Source: Avena insularis (lineage: Eukaryota; Streptophyta; Magnoliopsida; Poales; Poaceae). Taken from it: a DNA stretch of 64,000 bases. Below the pieces are notes generated by a model that saw only the letters and a program-made list of their open reading frames with translations, did not search any database and had not been told where the DNA came from. The first letter of the stretch is position 1. Each line of letters begins with the position of its first letter. A program made the translations under genes and the position numbers. Shown here in pieces: positions 1-10,908 of this stretch. The stretch lies in assembly GCA_023614405.1 (NCBI GenBank), contig CM042697.1, positions 157,146,149 through 157,210,148 on the forward strand, in the 5' to 3' direction.

Positions 1-90
1 CTCATTCTTATCCCTTTGATTCTTTCAGGAAAATTCATGTTCCTCCAAAAGTTCTTGCAAAATACATAAATTTGACACACTTGATCACTC

Positions 91-120
91 TACTAACTTA
101 TTCATCCTATATTCTTATAG
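91..120 (+). promoter_or_regulatory. Predicted 3' splice site directly before ORF0
   Basis: A perfect plant branch-point consensus TACTAAC (91-97) is followed by a pyrimidine-rich stretch and TTATAG at 115-120, with the ORF0 ATG at 121. GYP-A copy 2 keeps the same arrangement on the minus strand (branch 18106-18112, AG at 18083-18084, ATG at 18080-18082). A donor-like GTAAGA lies in U5 of every GYP-A LTR. In copy 2 the resulting intron would be 330 nt (18083-18412) and would span the LTR end. Splicing is inferred; no transcript data were available. Confidence 0.5.
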
Positions 121-911
121 ATGGACGTGAAGTACATCAAGTTTTATCAGTTGGGGAATGGAGGAGACCTTATCTTTGAGAGGGATTTGGACCAGCTTTT
201 GGAACTTGGGCGTCACTTTCGAAGTTCTTCGGAGCTCAGCTCAATGATCAAGGAGGAGAAGATCTGCAATGGCTAATTGTTGCAAGTCTCTGAGGAAAGA
301 TTGAAACTCCCACTGCCGAGGGAATTCAGTTTACCTTAAGAGAGAACAACTGGCTCGATGGACTTGCCAGGGCCATGCAAGAAGCTCTTTCCCGTCAGTG
401 TGGGCAGAGCATCAACCAGATCAAGGGTACTCGCTTTGAGTTTTGCCCGAGGCGTGATGCAAATGGACAACCACTGGAAGCCCCATACCACCCTGAGCTG
501 AAGACTCAATTGGACCACCTTAGCTTCATGATGTACGATCGACAGCAGGAGTTGGATAACTGCCGTGACTACTCCAACCACAAGTCTGCCATCATCAAGA
601 CTAAGGATCAGACCATCGCCATGCTGGCAAAGGATCGCAAGTCTCGCCGCCATCAGCTCGACAAGAAGGAGCGCATCATTGCCCGTCTTCGCCACCGTAT
701 CTCATCTTTGGAGGAGACCATCCACGAGAGAGACATGCAGTTGGAGGAAAGGGAGAATGCAGGAGACGACCTTCATGGAGACCCCTACTCCTATCTCAAC
801 GATGACGATGATTTTCTGGAGGATCAGGCTATGGATTTCTGCACCGATGAGGATGATTTCGCCTTCATTGATGATGATGAGGATGATGAAGCCACGGATT
901 CCGAGGAGTAG
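121..911 (+). pseudogene. ORF0, pre-gag coiled-coil protein with acidic tail, degenerate
   Basis: An extra ORF lies between the 5' LTR and gag. Translation starts at ATG 121 in one frame; a TAA at 274-276 and a one-base deletion near 305 shift it into the frame that runs openly to the stop at 909-911. The readable part has a long charged heptad-like region (about 490-770, rich in K/R/E with L and I at spaced positions), probably a coiled coil, and a very acidic C-terminus with runs of D and E ending at 908. No enzyme motif, membrane segment or zinc finger is visible. The same gene, also broken, lies at 17297-18082 on the minus strand. I do not recognise the family. Its place suggests a retrotransposon-specific accessory protein; a structural or RNA-binding role would be a guess. 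Confidence 0.75.
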
Positions 912-1107
912 TAGCACTTGAGCACTAGCGTAGTGAGTAGTATTCGGTCACACTGTATCGTAGTTTTCAGAATGGTTCTTAAAACCATCTGCTTTTCTTT
1001 GTTGTGGTGTGTGTTGTATCGTGTGCTATGAATGAATGAAAAAGCAAGTTGCTAGAAAAAATCTGAGTCAAACTTTAAAAACTTTTCAAAGACCCAAAAC
1101 CTTAGAA

Positions 1108-1144
1108 ATTTCCCTCTTTTCTCATAATCTATCTCAATCTTCAG
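1108..1144 (+). promoter_or_regulatory. Predicted 3' splice site directly before gag
   Basis: A pyrimidine-rich tract ends in TCTCAATCTTCAG, immediately followed by the gag ATG at 1145. Copy 2 keeps the same tract and CAG directly before its gag ATG (17056). With the acceptor before ORF0 and the conserved U5 donor, this makes ORF0 and gag candidates for alternative splicing from one promoter. This is inference from sequence only. Confidence 0.45.
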
Positions 1145-2310
1145 ATGCCACGCGGAGGAAGTGGTTCATCCCCGGACCCGATGTTGCAGATTCTGCAAAT
1201 GTTGACTTCTAACCGCGAAGCTGAAAGAGCGGAACGTCAAGCCAACCTAGCCACCCTGCAGCAGATAGCCCAGCTAGCCCACAACAACCAAGGCCACGGA
1301 AATCAGGACATCCATGGATCTAAGCTCAAGAATTTCCAGAATACCAACCCACCTGTTTTCACTAAGTCAGAAGAACCCCTAGACATCGACAATTGGCTGC
1401 AGACCATGGAAAATAACCTAGAAGTCATCGGAGTGGAAGCCAACGAGAAAGTTCTGTTCGCCACCCACTATCTAGCCGGAGATGCCAGGGCATGGTGGAA
1501 CAGTGTTCCCGTAATGATCGGAGGCCAGATGATGACCTGGGAGGAATTCAAGGTCAAGTTTAGCAGAACCCATGTGCAATCGGGTTTGATCAAGACGATG
1601 AGAGACGAGTTCAGGGAACTAAAGCAAGGAAGGATGACTGTAGTGGAATACCGTGACAAATTCTTGTCATTAGCTAGGTATGCCCCGGATGAGATTGACA
1701 CCGAAGCCAAGAAGAAAGAACGATTCCTGAATGGTCTGCGTGATGAGATGCAGACGATGTTAGTCAATATCCCCTTTGCCAATATTGAAGCCCTTGTAGA
1801 CTCTGCCATCCAGATGGAAGGAAAGATCAACCAAGCCAACGAGAACCACAAGCGTCGCATGATGCATCAGCCAGGAACCCATCAGACCCCAAAGTATCGC
1901 CCTAACCCATCTCCAGGATTTTCCCCAAGAACAAACAGACCCCCGATGAACCGTCCGACCTATCCCAACCGTGGAAACCCTAGACCTGGAGGAAATCACA
2001 ACAACCCCGGCAACTCTAGCAATTTAAACCGGGCACCACCAAAGTTCAAAACCAACAATGCTGCCACCAACACCAACACTGCCCCTAGGACGGGAAGCAA
2101 TGCGGTGCCTGTAGCAGCAAAGGACAAGTCGCAAGTGACCTGTTATGACTGTGGAAATAAGGGTCACTACTCCAACGAGTGCCCCAACAATAAGAATGCC
2201 GCAACACCCAATGCCAATTCCCCAGCTCAGCAGCAGCGTCGTGTTCAGCCAGGAAGGAGATTTGCCCCAGGGAATTCGCTCAACCGTAACGGCCGTCTTT
2301 TTTATCATGC
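1145..2310 (+). pseudogene. gag: gag capsid-nucleocapsid region, GYP-A copy 1
   Basis: Structural polyprotein that forms the virus-like particle. The ORF starts at ATG 1145 with a conserved plant-gypsy capsid region (about residues 75-240), including the AWWNS block and the ARYAPDEID block typical of the retrotransposon gag family. A basic P/N/R-rich linker follows. One CCHC zinc knuckle is visible, with C333, C336, H341 and C346 in CX2CX4HX4C spacing (about 2141-2182). Relative to copy 2, one extra base in the T run near 2296-2303 breaks the frame just after the knuckle, so gag is separated from protease. In the intact family gag and pol are probably one continuous polyprotein. Confidence 0.92.
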
Positions 2311-2662
2311 ATGCTGTAGAAGCTCAGAAAGCGCCAGACGTCGTGCTGGGTATGTTTTCTGTTAATTCAGTACTTGCAAGAGTGTTGTTTGATTCTGGTG
2401 CATCACATTCATTTGTCACCGAAGAATTTGCATGCACTAGTAAAATTCAACCAACCAAACTAAAGCGTGTCATGATTGTTCAAATTCCCGGATCAACCAC
2501 CAAGGCTAGGCAAATTTGCAAAGCCGTCCCTATCCGAATCCATGGCATAGATTTTTATGCTAATCTGATAGTACTCGGAACTAAAGGTTTGGAAGTAGTA
2601 CTAGGAATGGATTGGATGTCCAAACATAAAGGATTGATTGATCGTACAAGAAAGCCATCACC
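2311..2662 (+). pseudogene. Aspartic protease (PR), GYP-A copy 1
   Basis: Retropepsin that cleaves Gag-Pol. After the gag frameshift the reading frame carries the active-site motif DSGAS (2391-2405) preceded by hydrophobic residues, and a downstream VLGMDW block matching the second conserved region of plant gypsy proteases. The frame ends near 2666. A one-base deletion around 2648-2655, seen by comparison with copy 2, shifts into the RT frame that opens at 2663. In this copy the catalytic Asp, Ser and Gly are kept, while copy 2 has Gly changed to Arg at the same motif. Confidence 0.88.
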
Positions 2663-3476
2663 ATGACCAGTACAGCCGGAATATCAGTCGAGCATATATC
2701 TAAAACCTTACCTCGTCAATTCAAGTGCAACAAGAGTATAGCCCAACCTACCATTGACCAAGTCCGGATAGTCTATGAATACCCCGATGTATTTCCAGAT
2801 GTTTTGCCCGGTATGCCCCCAGATCGGGATATCGAGTTTATTATCGAACTAATCCCCGGAACAGGACCCATAGCCCAGAGACCATATAGTATGAACCCGT
2901 CTGAGCTAGCAGAACTGAAGAAGCAACTGGATGCCATGCTGGAAATTGGATTGATCCAACCAAGTGCGTCACCATGGAGATCACCTATCTTGTTTGTGGA
3001 CAAGAAAGATGGAGGTAACCGTTTGTGTACGGATTACCGGAACTTGAATGATCTCACCATCAAGAACAAGTACCCCTTGCCCAAGATAGAAGATTTGTTT
3101 GATCAGTTGACCGGAGCCAAAGTGTTTTCTAAGATTGATCTTAGAACAGGTTATCATCAACTCAAGATTCGTGCATAGGATATTCCAAAGACTGCCTTTA
3201 CCACCAGATATGGATTATACGAGTATACAGTCATGTCTTTTGGATTAACCAATGCCCACGCTTATTTCATGAATCTCATGAATAAGATTTTTATGGGATT
3301 CCTGGATAAGTTTGTCGTTGTTTTCATCAATGACATTCTGATTTATTCCAAATCAGAAGAAGAACATGAGCTACACCTAAGGACCATTCTTGGAACCCTT
3401 AGAGAGCATCATCTGTATGCAAAGTTTAGCAAATGTGAATTCTGGTTACAGGAGGTAGGATTCCTCAGTCACATTG
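2663..3476 (+). pseudogene. Reverse transcriptase, N-terminal and palm part, GYP-A copy 1
   Basis: RNA-dependent DNA polymerase. Visible blocks are the EYPDVFPD lead-in, the RPYSMNP block, the [11 protein letters not shown] block, the LCTDYRNLN block and [12 protein letters not shown] with the first catalytic Asp. The frame is cut by TAG at 3176-3178 (GAG in copy 2). The YxDD-type box reads FIND (3323-3334): the first of the two adjacent catalytic aspartates is Asn here, while copy 2 has LIDD. The gene is interrupted at 3476 by a NON-B solo LTR and resumes at 7408. The frames on either side match once the insert and one target duplication are discounted, so the insertion split an otherwise continuous gene. 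Confidence 0.93.
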
Positions 3477-6400
3477 TGTAAGGTTCCCAACCTTTAATAA
3501 GGTAGAGATCCCTGTGTTTACAATGCTAGTCCCTGGATCAATAGCTAGCATCCACAGTAAAGATGTAATATCAAGATACAAAGGTCATAATACAACTTTG
3601 TAACCAGGAATAAAATAATTTATTACATCTTACATAGCTCATTTGGCTATCTCATTAAAATGCATGGGGTCCTTCATCCTCAAAGTGCCACAGGCAATCA
3701 TGTTGGTTGTAGACTTGTAATCCTATTCAACACACTTCACTAACATCAAACAAACCTGCAACATAATAAGTTGCAGCCACAAGGGTCAATACATTTGAAT
3801 TGTATTGGCAAGTTTCACTACTATGTAGAAATAAGTGGATCCTATCATTACATGCATATTTGGATAAGTAGGGTTTAGGCTCATTTGCAGAAAGCAATAT
3901 AGTTTTATCCTATCTTTTGAAAATAGTTTTGATCTTTTATCAAATCTTTCTGAACTCCTTGAAAAATTCCAAGTGCTTCAAATCCCTTGTTGTCACCATC
4001 AAGTTTTACTTTGATAAATTGGAATGTCGAGATCTTCCATAGCTTCAGGCCTTAGTTGCTCAGAATTGTCCATAACCGGGGACACGGCTAAGTACTTAGA
4101 ATTTGATCTTCTGCGGAAGTTGTACACTTTACCCACATGACACAATCTCGTCTTGACGCCACCAGTGGCCGCTGGATAAGTACTCACCAAAATGGAGTAC
4201 TGGCAGATCGAGAATGTGACAAAGTCTTTCCATAGAAGTCCTCCCAATAGACAATGCTAGCTTGTCAACCAGGCACCAATGTAGGGATAAATTTCCCTTA
4301 CATAATTCTAGTTAACCTGAAGATGCCAATGCATGGGTCTTCCACTATGTAGTTGACTAAGCCAGAGCCCATTTAGCATGTGGTCATACACGGAAGTCAC
4401 CAGACGAGAAACATGTTCAATCTCTAAGTCCCTGGGTGGTTTTCTTCTAGTGCACATACAAAAAGATAGCCATATAAACATGGTTCCCTTTGTTGCCACC
4501 TTGTCCAAAACTTGAGTATCCTTGTCCACCCAGGTGGTTCATTGAGTACTTGTTTTATTATATAAAACATATATATTTTCAACTTTTCATATAATCATAT
4601 CATGTATCCCATCCCAAATATATAGCAGGGCTAAGTATACTACAACTACAATGTTTTCACTAAGGATGATATAAGGGTATCCTATTAGGATTTAGCATAG
4701 CATAAAATATAGTAGTCCTTTCCATGCATGTTACAAAAATCCACTAAGTGTAATGAAAATAGTAGGACATGGATGATAGTGTCACTTGCCTTTTAGTAGA
4801 GAATGTTGGTTCGCTTCTTGATCTTGCAAATATCACACTCTTCTAACTTCAGTACAATTCAATCAAGCAAACACAAATTCAACTAGCATTCAAACCATTT
4901 CTCACACATAAAATAACAAAAACAAGGTCATGCATGGAAGCATGCAAAAGATAGTTTTCTTTAGAAAAGTGGTTTCTATTAGGCTCTAAACATTTTTAAA
5001 GTTCAAAGTGGTCACTTACTAAAGTGGTAAAACCATTTACAAAAGGTTTCATTTCATAAACCAAATATTATGCTAAGGTGATATTTTATGCTGTTGAAAA
5101 TATCTTTTAGCAAAGTAATGATTTTATATGGTTCATCAAATAATTTTTTAATTCACAAAACTTGGTGTTTAGGGTCAGAAGGTTTGAATCAAAACATTTC
5201 CCAAAGGCTTTACTCAAAAGTCATTTCTAAACCATAAACAATATTTTTATTTGACTAGAAATGTGCTAATTCAAATATTTACTCCTTAACTTCACAAAAT
5301 ACATTTTTAAATCCATAAGTTGGTTCCTATGGTCAGTAGGTTCACAACAATCCATTTTGCAAAGATTTCATCATAAAAATAATTCTAGAACAATTTTTAT
5401 ATTCAAACTATGCCTACACATGTTTCTGTAAATTCAACCAATTTTCCAGAAGCAAAACATTAAACAAAGTGGATGGTTGGGTAGGATTTGTCTTGTTGAT
5501 TCCATTGATATAAAATTTGCAAAATTTGGACGTGTAGAACAAAGTTATGAATTTTACAAGTTTGCAAATCTAATAGAACATTTTCTGGTTTTTATTCAAA
5601 CAGACTGGCCACGTGTCTTATTCCTATTCGCCAGTATTGGTTCATGCGGACTGCGCTCTGTGGACCGCAGGATTTAAGTGAGATCGTGCGGCACAGAAGC
5701 AACGATACCTCTTCGATTAAATCTAATCTCAGCCGCTAGATTCAAATCCAATGGGCTCAGCGCGTTTGACTAAAAACCGGCAAGGCTTAGCGGCAATGAC
5801 GGCAAGGCTGCGGTTTCGCTGGGCTTTTGTTGCCGATGAAACCGGAAGCAAGAGGGGGAACGGAGGTTCTCACCGTGCTCGCACGGTTGTGGTGAAGCTC
5901 AACGTAGTGGTTGTTCGTCAAGGGGCGCACAAATTCCAGAGGGATTGCTCGCCGGAGTTGCTACGGGCGGCGGTGCTCTCGGGTTGTCGTCGCTAGCGAT
6001 GTTTAGGACCACGCTAAGACAAAGTGGAGGCACTATTAGGTGCGCACGAGGGTTGCGAGTCTGGGAGCATCAGTGAGAGGGAAAGGCTTGGTCGGAGTTT
6101 ACCTGGAGAGCTCGACGGAGACGAGACAGACGGCGGTGGCATTCGGGTGATGACGAAGCCGAGGCTATGGTGCTCACGCGGGCTAACGAGCATCTATGTG
6201 AGATGCGCCAGGAGGTGGGGAGCAAGTCTGCGTGCAGTGGGAGGTGAGGCGCGGCGAGGTGTGGCCGGAATCGGTTGGGGAAGCTCGTCGGAGCAGTGGC
6301 GTTTCCGGCAGAAATCCAGGCAGCCTGGTGGCTCCGGTCGTGTGAGGGTTGAGGGGAAAGAAGGAGGGAGCGTGGGCGATTAAGTATGGTGTAGTCGCAG

Positions 6401-7402
6401 GGGGAGTGATGGCAGCAATAACGCGAATTGATCGCCACAATCAAGGGAAGCAACAGCGAGGGGGACGTGGTCGCGGGGTTAAAGACAATGTGTCAAGGTG
6501 GGGTCATGCAACACGAGAGTGAGAGAGGTGTGGGTCCAACACAAGTGACTTCAAGGTGAGAAACTGAGTGAAAAACGGTTCACTGCGGGGAGAGAGCTAG
6601 TTGGGCTGGACTGGGCTTGCTGGGCCTGTTGGCTGGGTTGGGTTGATTCATTTTTTTATACCAAACCTTTTTATTTTTCTGTTTTGAATTTTCTGATTTG
6701 ATTTTCATTCAAACAATTCAAACAACAAATCAATTCAAACCACCACCAAACTTTGTATTGATTTTAATTCTGTTTAACAACATAATTCAAAGTCCAAAAT
6801 AAAATAATTCTTTTATTCTTTTAGGATCTATTAATAATTAAATAAATAGACCTTAGTCTTTAATTCAAATAGGATTTAATTTATTTAAAAACTATATTTG
6901 AAATCTAAATAATACCAAAACCTTTTCAGTAGGTTTTACTTGAAAAACAAAACACTTGGAAATCTTATTTAAAATACTTTAACAAGTTTCAATGTTTATT
7001 TAAAATGGAAAAGCCTTTACTTAAACAAAATTGGATATTAATAAATCCTCATGGTTTTATTTAAATAAACCTTTACTATTTTTATCAAACAAAATATTTT
7101 ATTTCAAAAGCGTGGCCAAGAATTAATTTGGCTCTATAAAATAATCCTTATTTATAATTCTACCTTTTCTTTTGAAAACCAAATCTTTTTATTAAAAGAT
7201 CCAAAAATAGTGATTCCAACTTTTATAACTTTATTTATTATTTGTTTATCTTTTAAATCCCTTTAGGATTTTATTTGATCAAAATAGGTTTTGATTTCCA
7301 TTTGGAATCAAAAAGTTTCTTCTCACCCTAAATTTCAACAATTGTTTAATTTGTTTATTTATTTTTCACATTTCAAAATTTGGAAAATTTTGGGATGTGA
7401 CA
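3477..7402 (-). repeat. NON-B solo LTR in the RT gene of GYP-A copy 1
   Basis: A single 3926 bp block begins TGTAAGG and ends GATGTGACA on the plus strand, i.e. an LTR in minus orientation. It is flanked by the 5 bp duplication CATTG (3472-3476 and 7403-7407). It matches the two LTRs of the NON-B element at 54578-58443 and 60297 onward along its length. No internal region is present, so it is a solo LTR left by recombination between two LTRs. The middle (about 5630-6600) is GC-rich, and the right part (6640-7400) is very AT-rich with many TTTAAATAAA-like words. Small ORFs inside are not conserved between copies. Confidence 0.93.
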
Positions 7403-7407
7403 CATTG

Positions 7408-8182
7408 TATCAGCCGGAGGAATTGCCGTTGACCCTGCCAAAGTGAAAGATGTAGAAGATTGGCAAGCCCCAACCACTCAAACCCAAATTCGTGCATTTC
7501 TCGGATTGGCGGGATACTACCAAAAATTCATAAAAGGATTCTCGAGTATCGCCAGAACCATGACCCAATTGCTAAAGAAGGACAAGAAGTTTGAATGGAC
7601 CGACAAATGTGAAGAAAGTTTTCAAGAACTCAAGAGAATATTGATTTCATCCCCAATCTTGATCATGCCGGATATCACTAAGCCCTTCGATGTGTATTGT
7701 GATGCATCCAAGATCGATCTCGGATGTGTGCTAATGCAAGAAGGCAAAGTTATATCTTATCTATCTCGACAACTGAAGCAACATGAGCAAAATTACCGAA
7801 CCCATGACCTCGAACTCGCAGCCGTAGTTCTAGCCCTGAAGACATGGAGACGTTACCTGATGGGAAACCGTTGTGAGATCTATACACGGATCATAAGAGT
7901 CTGAAGTATATATTCACTCAGAAGGAGCTGAATATGAGACAGTGGAGATGGATTGAGCTAATCAAGGATTACGACCTGGACATTCACTATCACCCTGGTA
8001 AAGCCAATGTGGTAGCCGATGCCCTTAGCATATTGCCGTGCCGCTTGAAGTCCATGATCTTGAAGGAGCAACCAAGCTTGCACAAAGAGATGGAAGATTT
8101 TCGAATGGAATTAGTGAGTGAAGGATTTTTGGGTAGCATAGAACTTCAGCCCACTTTGATCAGTAAGATTAAAGAGGCGTAG
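7408..8182 (+). pseudogene. RT C-terminal part and RNase H, GYP-A copy 1
   Basis: This continues the RT from the insertion point: the [12 protein letters not shown] thumb/connection block is near 7497-7532. RNase H follows with CDAS (about 7697-7708), the Glu in DLELAAVV (about 7807-7830) and the conserved [13 protein letters not shown] block near 8000. RNase H degrades the RNA template during cDNA synthesis. A two-base TA duplication near 7880 (within GATCTATACACGG) shifts the frame just before the expected Thr-Asp-His motif. A TAG at 8180-8182 ends the segment. Copy 2 carries the same region with a different set of lesions. Confidence 0.9.
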
Positions 8183-9367
8183 AAGGGAAATTCTAGTATT
8201 GACGGAATCAAGCGTCGTATCGGTACAGGCAAAGTACCCGGATTTACCGAAGACGAAGAAGGAGTTCTGTGGTACAAAGGACGCCTTTGTGTACCAGCAG
8301 ATTCTGAGTTGAAAGAAGTGATTCTGAAGGAGGCTCATGATACTCTTTATTCTATCCATCCCGGAGGAACTAAGATGTATCAAGTTTTAAAAGAGCAATT
8401 TTGGTGGCTTAAGATGAAGAGAGAAATCGGAAGTTATATTGCCAAATGTGATATATGTCAGCGAGTCAAGGCAGGACATCAAAGACCCGCTGGATTGTTG
8501 CAACCCTTGTAGATTCCGTAATGGAAATGGGATTCCGTTGGAATGGACTTTATCACCGGACTGCCTACTTCTAGTAGGGGAAATGACTCTATCTGGGTCA
8601 TAGTGGACCGATTGTCCAAAGTCGCCCATTTCTTGCCCGTCAAGACCACATATCAGAGTTAGAAGCTAGCAGAGTTGTACATCACTAGGATAGTTAGTTT
8701 GCACGGAGTCCCCAAGAACATCGTATCGAATCGAGGAACTCAGTTCACCTCGAGATTCTGGAAGAAAGTCCAAGAAGGTTTAGGAACCCGCCTAGATTTC
8801 AGTACCGCGTATCACCCTCAGACCGATGGACAAACGGAGCGAGTAAACCAAATACTCGAAGATATGCTGAGAGCATGTGTGTTAGAATATGGATCCAAGT
8901 GGGAAGACTGTCTGCCATTTGCAGAATTCTCGTACAATAACAGTTATCAAGCCAGTCTGCAAATGGCCCCATTTGAATTCATGTACGGAAGGAAGTGTCG
9001 CACCCCTTTGAACTGGTCGGACGTAGGAGAGAGTCAGATTTTTGGACCTGGCATCCTACAAGAAGCCGAAGAGAAGGTTCACAAGATTCGTGAGCACCTC
9101 AAGACCACCCAGTACAGACGGAAGAGTTTCACCGACAAGAGACGTAGATACCTCGCCTTCAACATAGGAGATTTTGTTTATCTGAAAGTGTCGCCATTGA
9201 AGGGAATGCATCGTTTCCAACTCAAAGGAAAGTTAGCCCCCGGATATGTCGGAACTTTCAAGATTCTGAACGGTCGAGGAGAAGTGTCGTATCAATTGGA
9301 ACTACCCGAAGAGATGTCATCTGTGCACAATGTGTTCCATATCTCATTACTTCTCAAGTGCCTCTAA
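8183..9367 (+). pseudogene. Integrase core, GYP-A copy 1
   Basis: Enzyme that inserts the cDNA into host DNA. The HHCC zinc-binding domain is visible: His in [10 protein letters not shown] (from 8336) and Cys pair CDIC near 8447-8458. The catalytic core has Asp in GMDFITG (8546-8548), then the second position, which is Asn here (VSNRGTQ, codon 8729-8731), then Glu in QTERVN (8837-8839); the spacing of 35 residues between second and third positions fits DD35E. A GPY/F-like module (LAPGYVGTF) follows near 9232. In-frame stops lie at 8510-8512, 8660-8662 and 9365-9367. The Asp-to-Asn change would itself inactivate the enzyme. Confidence 0.92.
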
Positions 9368-9601
9368 GTCCCCAAGAAGACCGAAGTGTTCAATAATATC
9401 GATCATCGGACCATAGAGATCAACGATGACCTGACCTATCCTGAAGTACCCATCCATATTTTGGAAGAAGCTTTTCGAACTACCCGAACCCGAAGCATCA
9501 AGTTTCTAAAGATTCGGTGGAGCAACCACACAGAAGAGGAAGCTACCTGGGAGCGCGAAGATCACATCAGGACAGAGTTTCCCGATCTCTTCAAATCCTA
9601 G
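9368..9601 (+). pseudogene. Integrase C-terminal chromodomain, GYP-A copy 1
   Basis: The segment encodes the KFLKIRWSNH block followed by EEATWERED and a C-terminal FPDLF, the pattern of the chromodomain at the end of plant chromovirus integrases. This domain is thought to steer integration toward particular chromatin by reading histone marks. It is in the same frame as the integrase core, separated from it by the TAA at 9365-9367. The stop at 9599-9601 is followed within 60 bp by the polypurine tract and LTR, as expected for this lineage. It is the main evidence for calling the element a chromovirus rather than a Tat/Athila-type gypsy. Confidence 0.88.
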
Positions 9602-9623
9602 GTAATATTTTTCGTCCTTTTTC

Positions 9624-9661
9624 AAATCTCGGGACGAGATTTTGTTTAAGGGGGGAAGGTT
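9624..9661 (+). promoter_or_regulatory. Hairpin and polypurine tract before the GYP-A 3' LTR
   Basis: AAATCTCGGGACGAGATTT (9624-9642) is a perfect 8-bp inverted repeat around GGA. The polypurine tract AAGGGGGGAAGG (9648-9659) follows and primes plus-strand DNA synthesis, and the LTR starts two bases later. NON-B carries a very similar hairpin and spacing near 58463-58480 on its coding (minus) strand. Confidence 0.85.
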
Positions 9662-10899
9662 TGTAACATCCCAAAAATACTAAACTTGGATCATTAAACT
9701 CTAATCCTCAAATTTAGGGTTAACAAAAAACTTTGCTAAATAAAATTATGAAAGCATGCATGTGTGTATGCACTTCATTTGGAATTATTTTGAACCAACT
9801 TGTTTGTGTGTTCCTTTGTTTGTAAATGGATAATTATGTGAAATAAACATCATGTAAACAATTTCCAAACTTTTCTCAAAGACAAATAAATCAAAACAAA
9901 GCTAAATGAGTGAATAGTCATTTTGACCAATTTAACTCCCATGCCTACTTTGGCTGTCTCAAACTTTCAGAACCCAACAAAAACTTTTATGGATCTTTGC
10001 ACCCCTTGATTATACTCATAACAAAGTATCAAGGCCCACTTTGTGATCATCCAGAAACTTTCAAATGCATAGTTTAAATGACAATTCAAAATTGAATCTT
10101 TATCATATGGGAAGATCCCACTTTTTCAAAAACCACTCAAACAAGCTCAACTTCCAAAACCCAAGCATCTGCAGACTCACCAACACCAACCTAGCACACC
10201 CACCAAAAATCTTTTCAAAATTCAAAACTTGAGTTCTTGCGCCATTTCATCAAACACTTGGCAGACACAAATCAAACAAAATCCAAACACTATTGTGAGT
10301 AGTGATTGAAGCCTAACTTGTTCCCTCTCTGGATACTACTATGTTTTAGTAGATCATCTAGCTCAATTGCACACCCTTAGCATCACTGTAAGCTTGGCAT
10401 TGCCATCAATGGTGAGCAGGCCGAATGCACCCTTGTCACCCCCATGTCGACAGCAAGCTAGGAGGAGAAACAAGCCTAGCCAGCATGTCTGGGAGCAAGC
10501 CACCGCCACTCCACACCGCCGCTCAACGTTGCCACCATCGACCACACCCACGAACCATGCCAACCTCGCCAGCAACATGCCGAGCGCGCCTACGCGCCAC
10601 AGACCGACGCATCGCCTCGCCACGTGCATACGTGATCACCACCGTCCAAGCAACCCCGCAGACACGCTGGTTCGCCGCTGCGTGGACCACGCGCACTGTG
10701 GGCCATTAAATTATCCGTCGGGCACGCGCAGAGCACCGTCGCGTTCCGACCAAGCCGCACCGCCCCATGTCTCGCCACCGTGTCGTTGAGCATCGCTAGG
10801 GAGCACCGCACCGCCCCCTACCGTCACCCACGCCGATAGCCGTATGTACCGTCGACCACGACGAGCTCACCTTGCGCCCCGTCGGTCCCCTCTCGCCAC

Positions 10900-10908
10900 T
10901 ATAAATAG
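10900..10908 (+). promoter_or_regulatory. TATA box of GYP-A LTR (copy 1)
   Basis: TATAAATAG in a GC-rich context, conserved in all four GYP-A LTRs (also 20772-20780 minus, 31768-31776 minus, 44746-44754 plus). Transcription would start about 25-35 bp downstream. Confidence 0.75.

Noticed and set aside
5751..6453. Several overlapping frames of 80-130 codons in the NON-B solo LTR
   Set aside because: They occur in all frames of a GC-rich island and do not persist in the other three NON-B LTRs.
3477..7402. Intron or gene inside the GYP-A RT
   Set aside because: The 5 bp duplication, TG...CA ends and match to NON-B LTRs show a solo LTR insertion.
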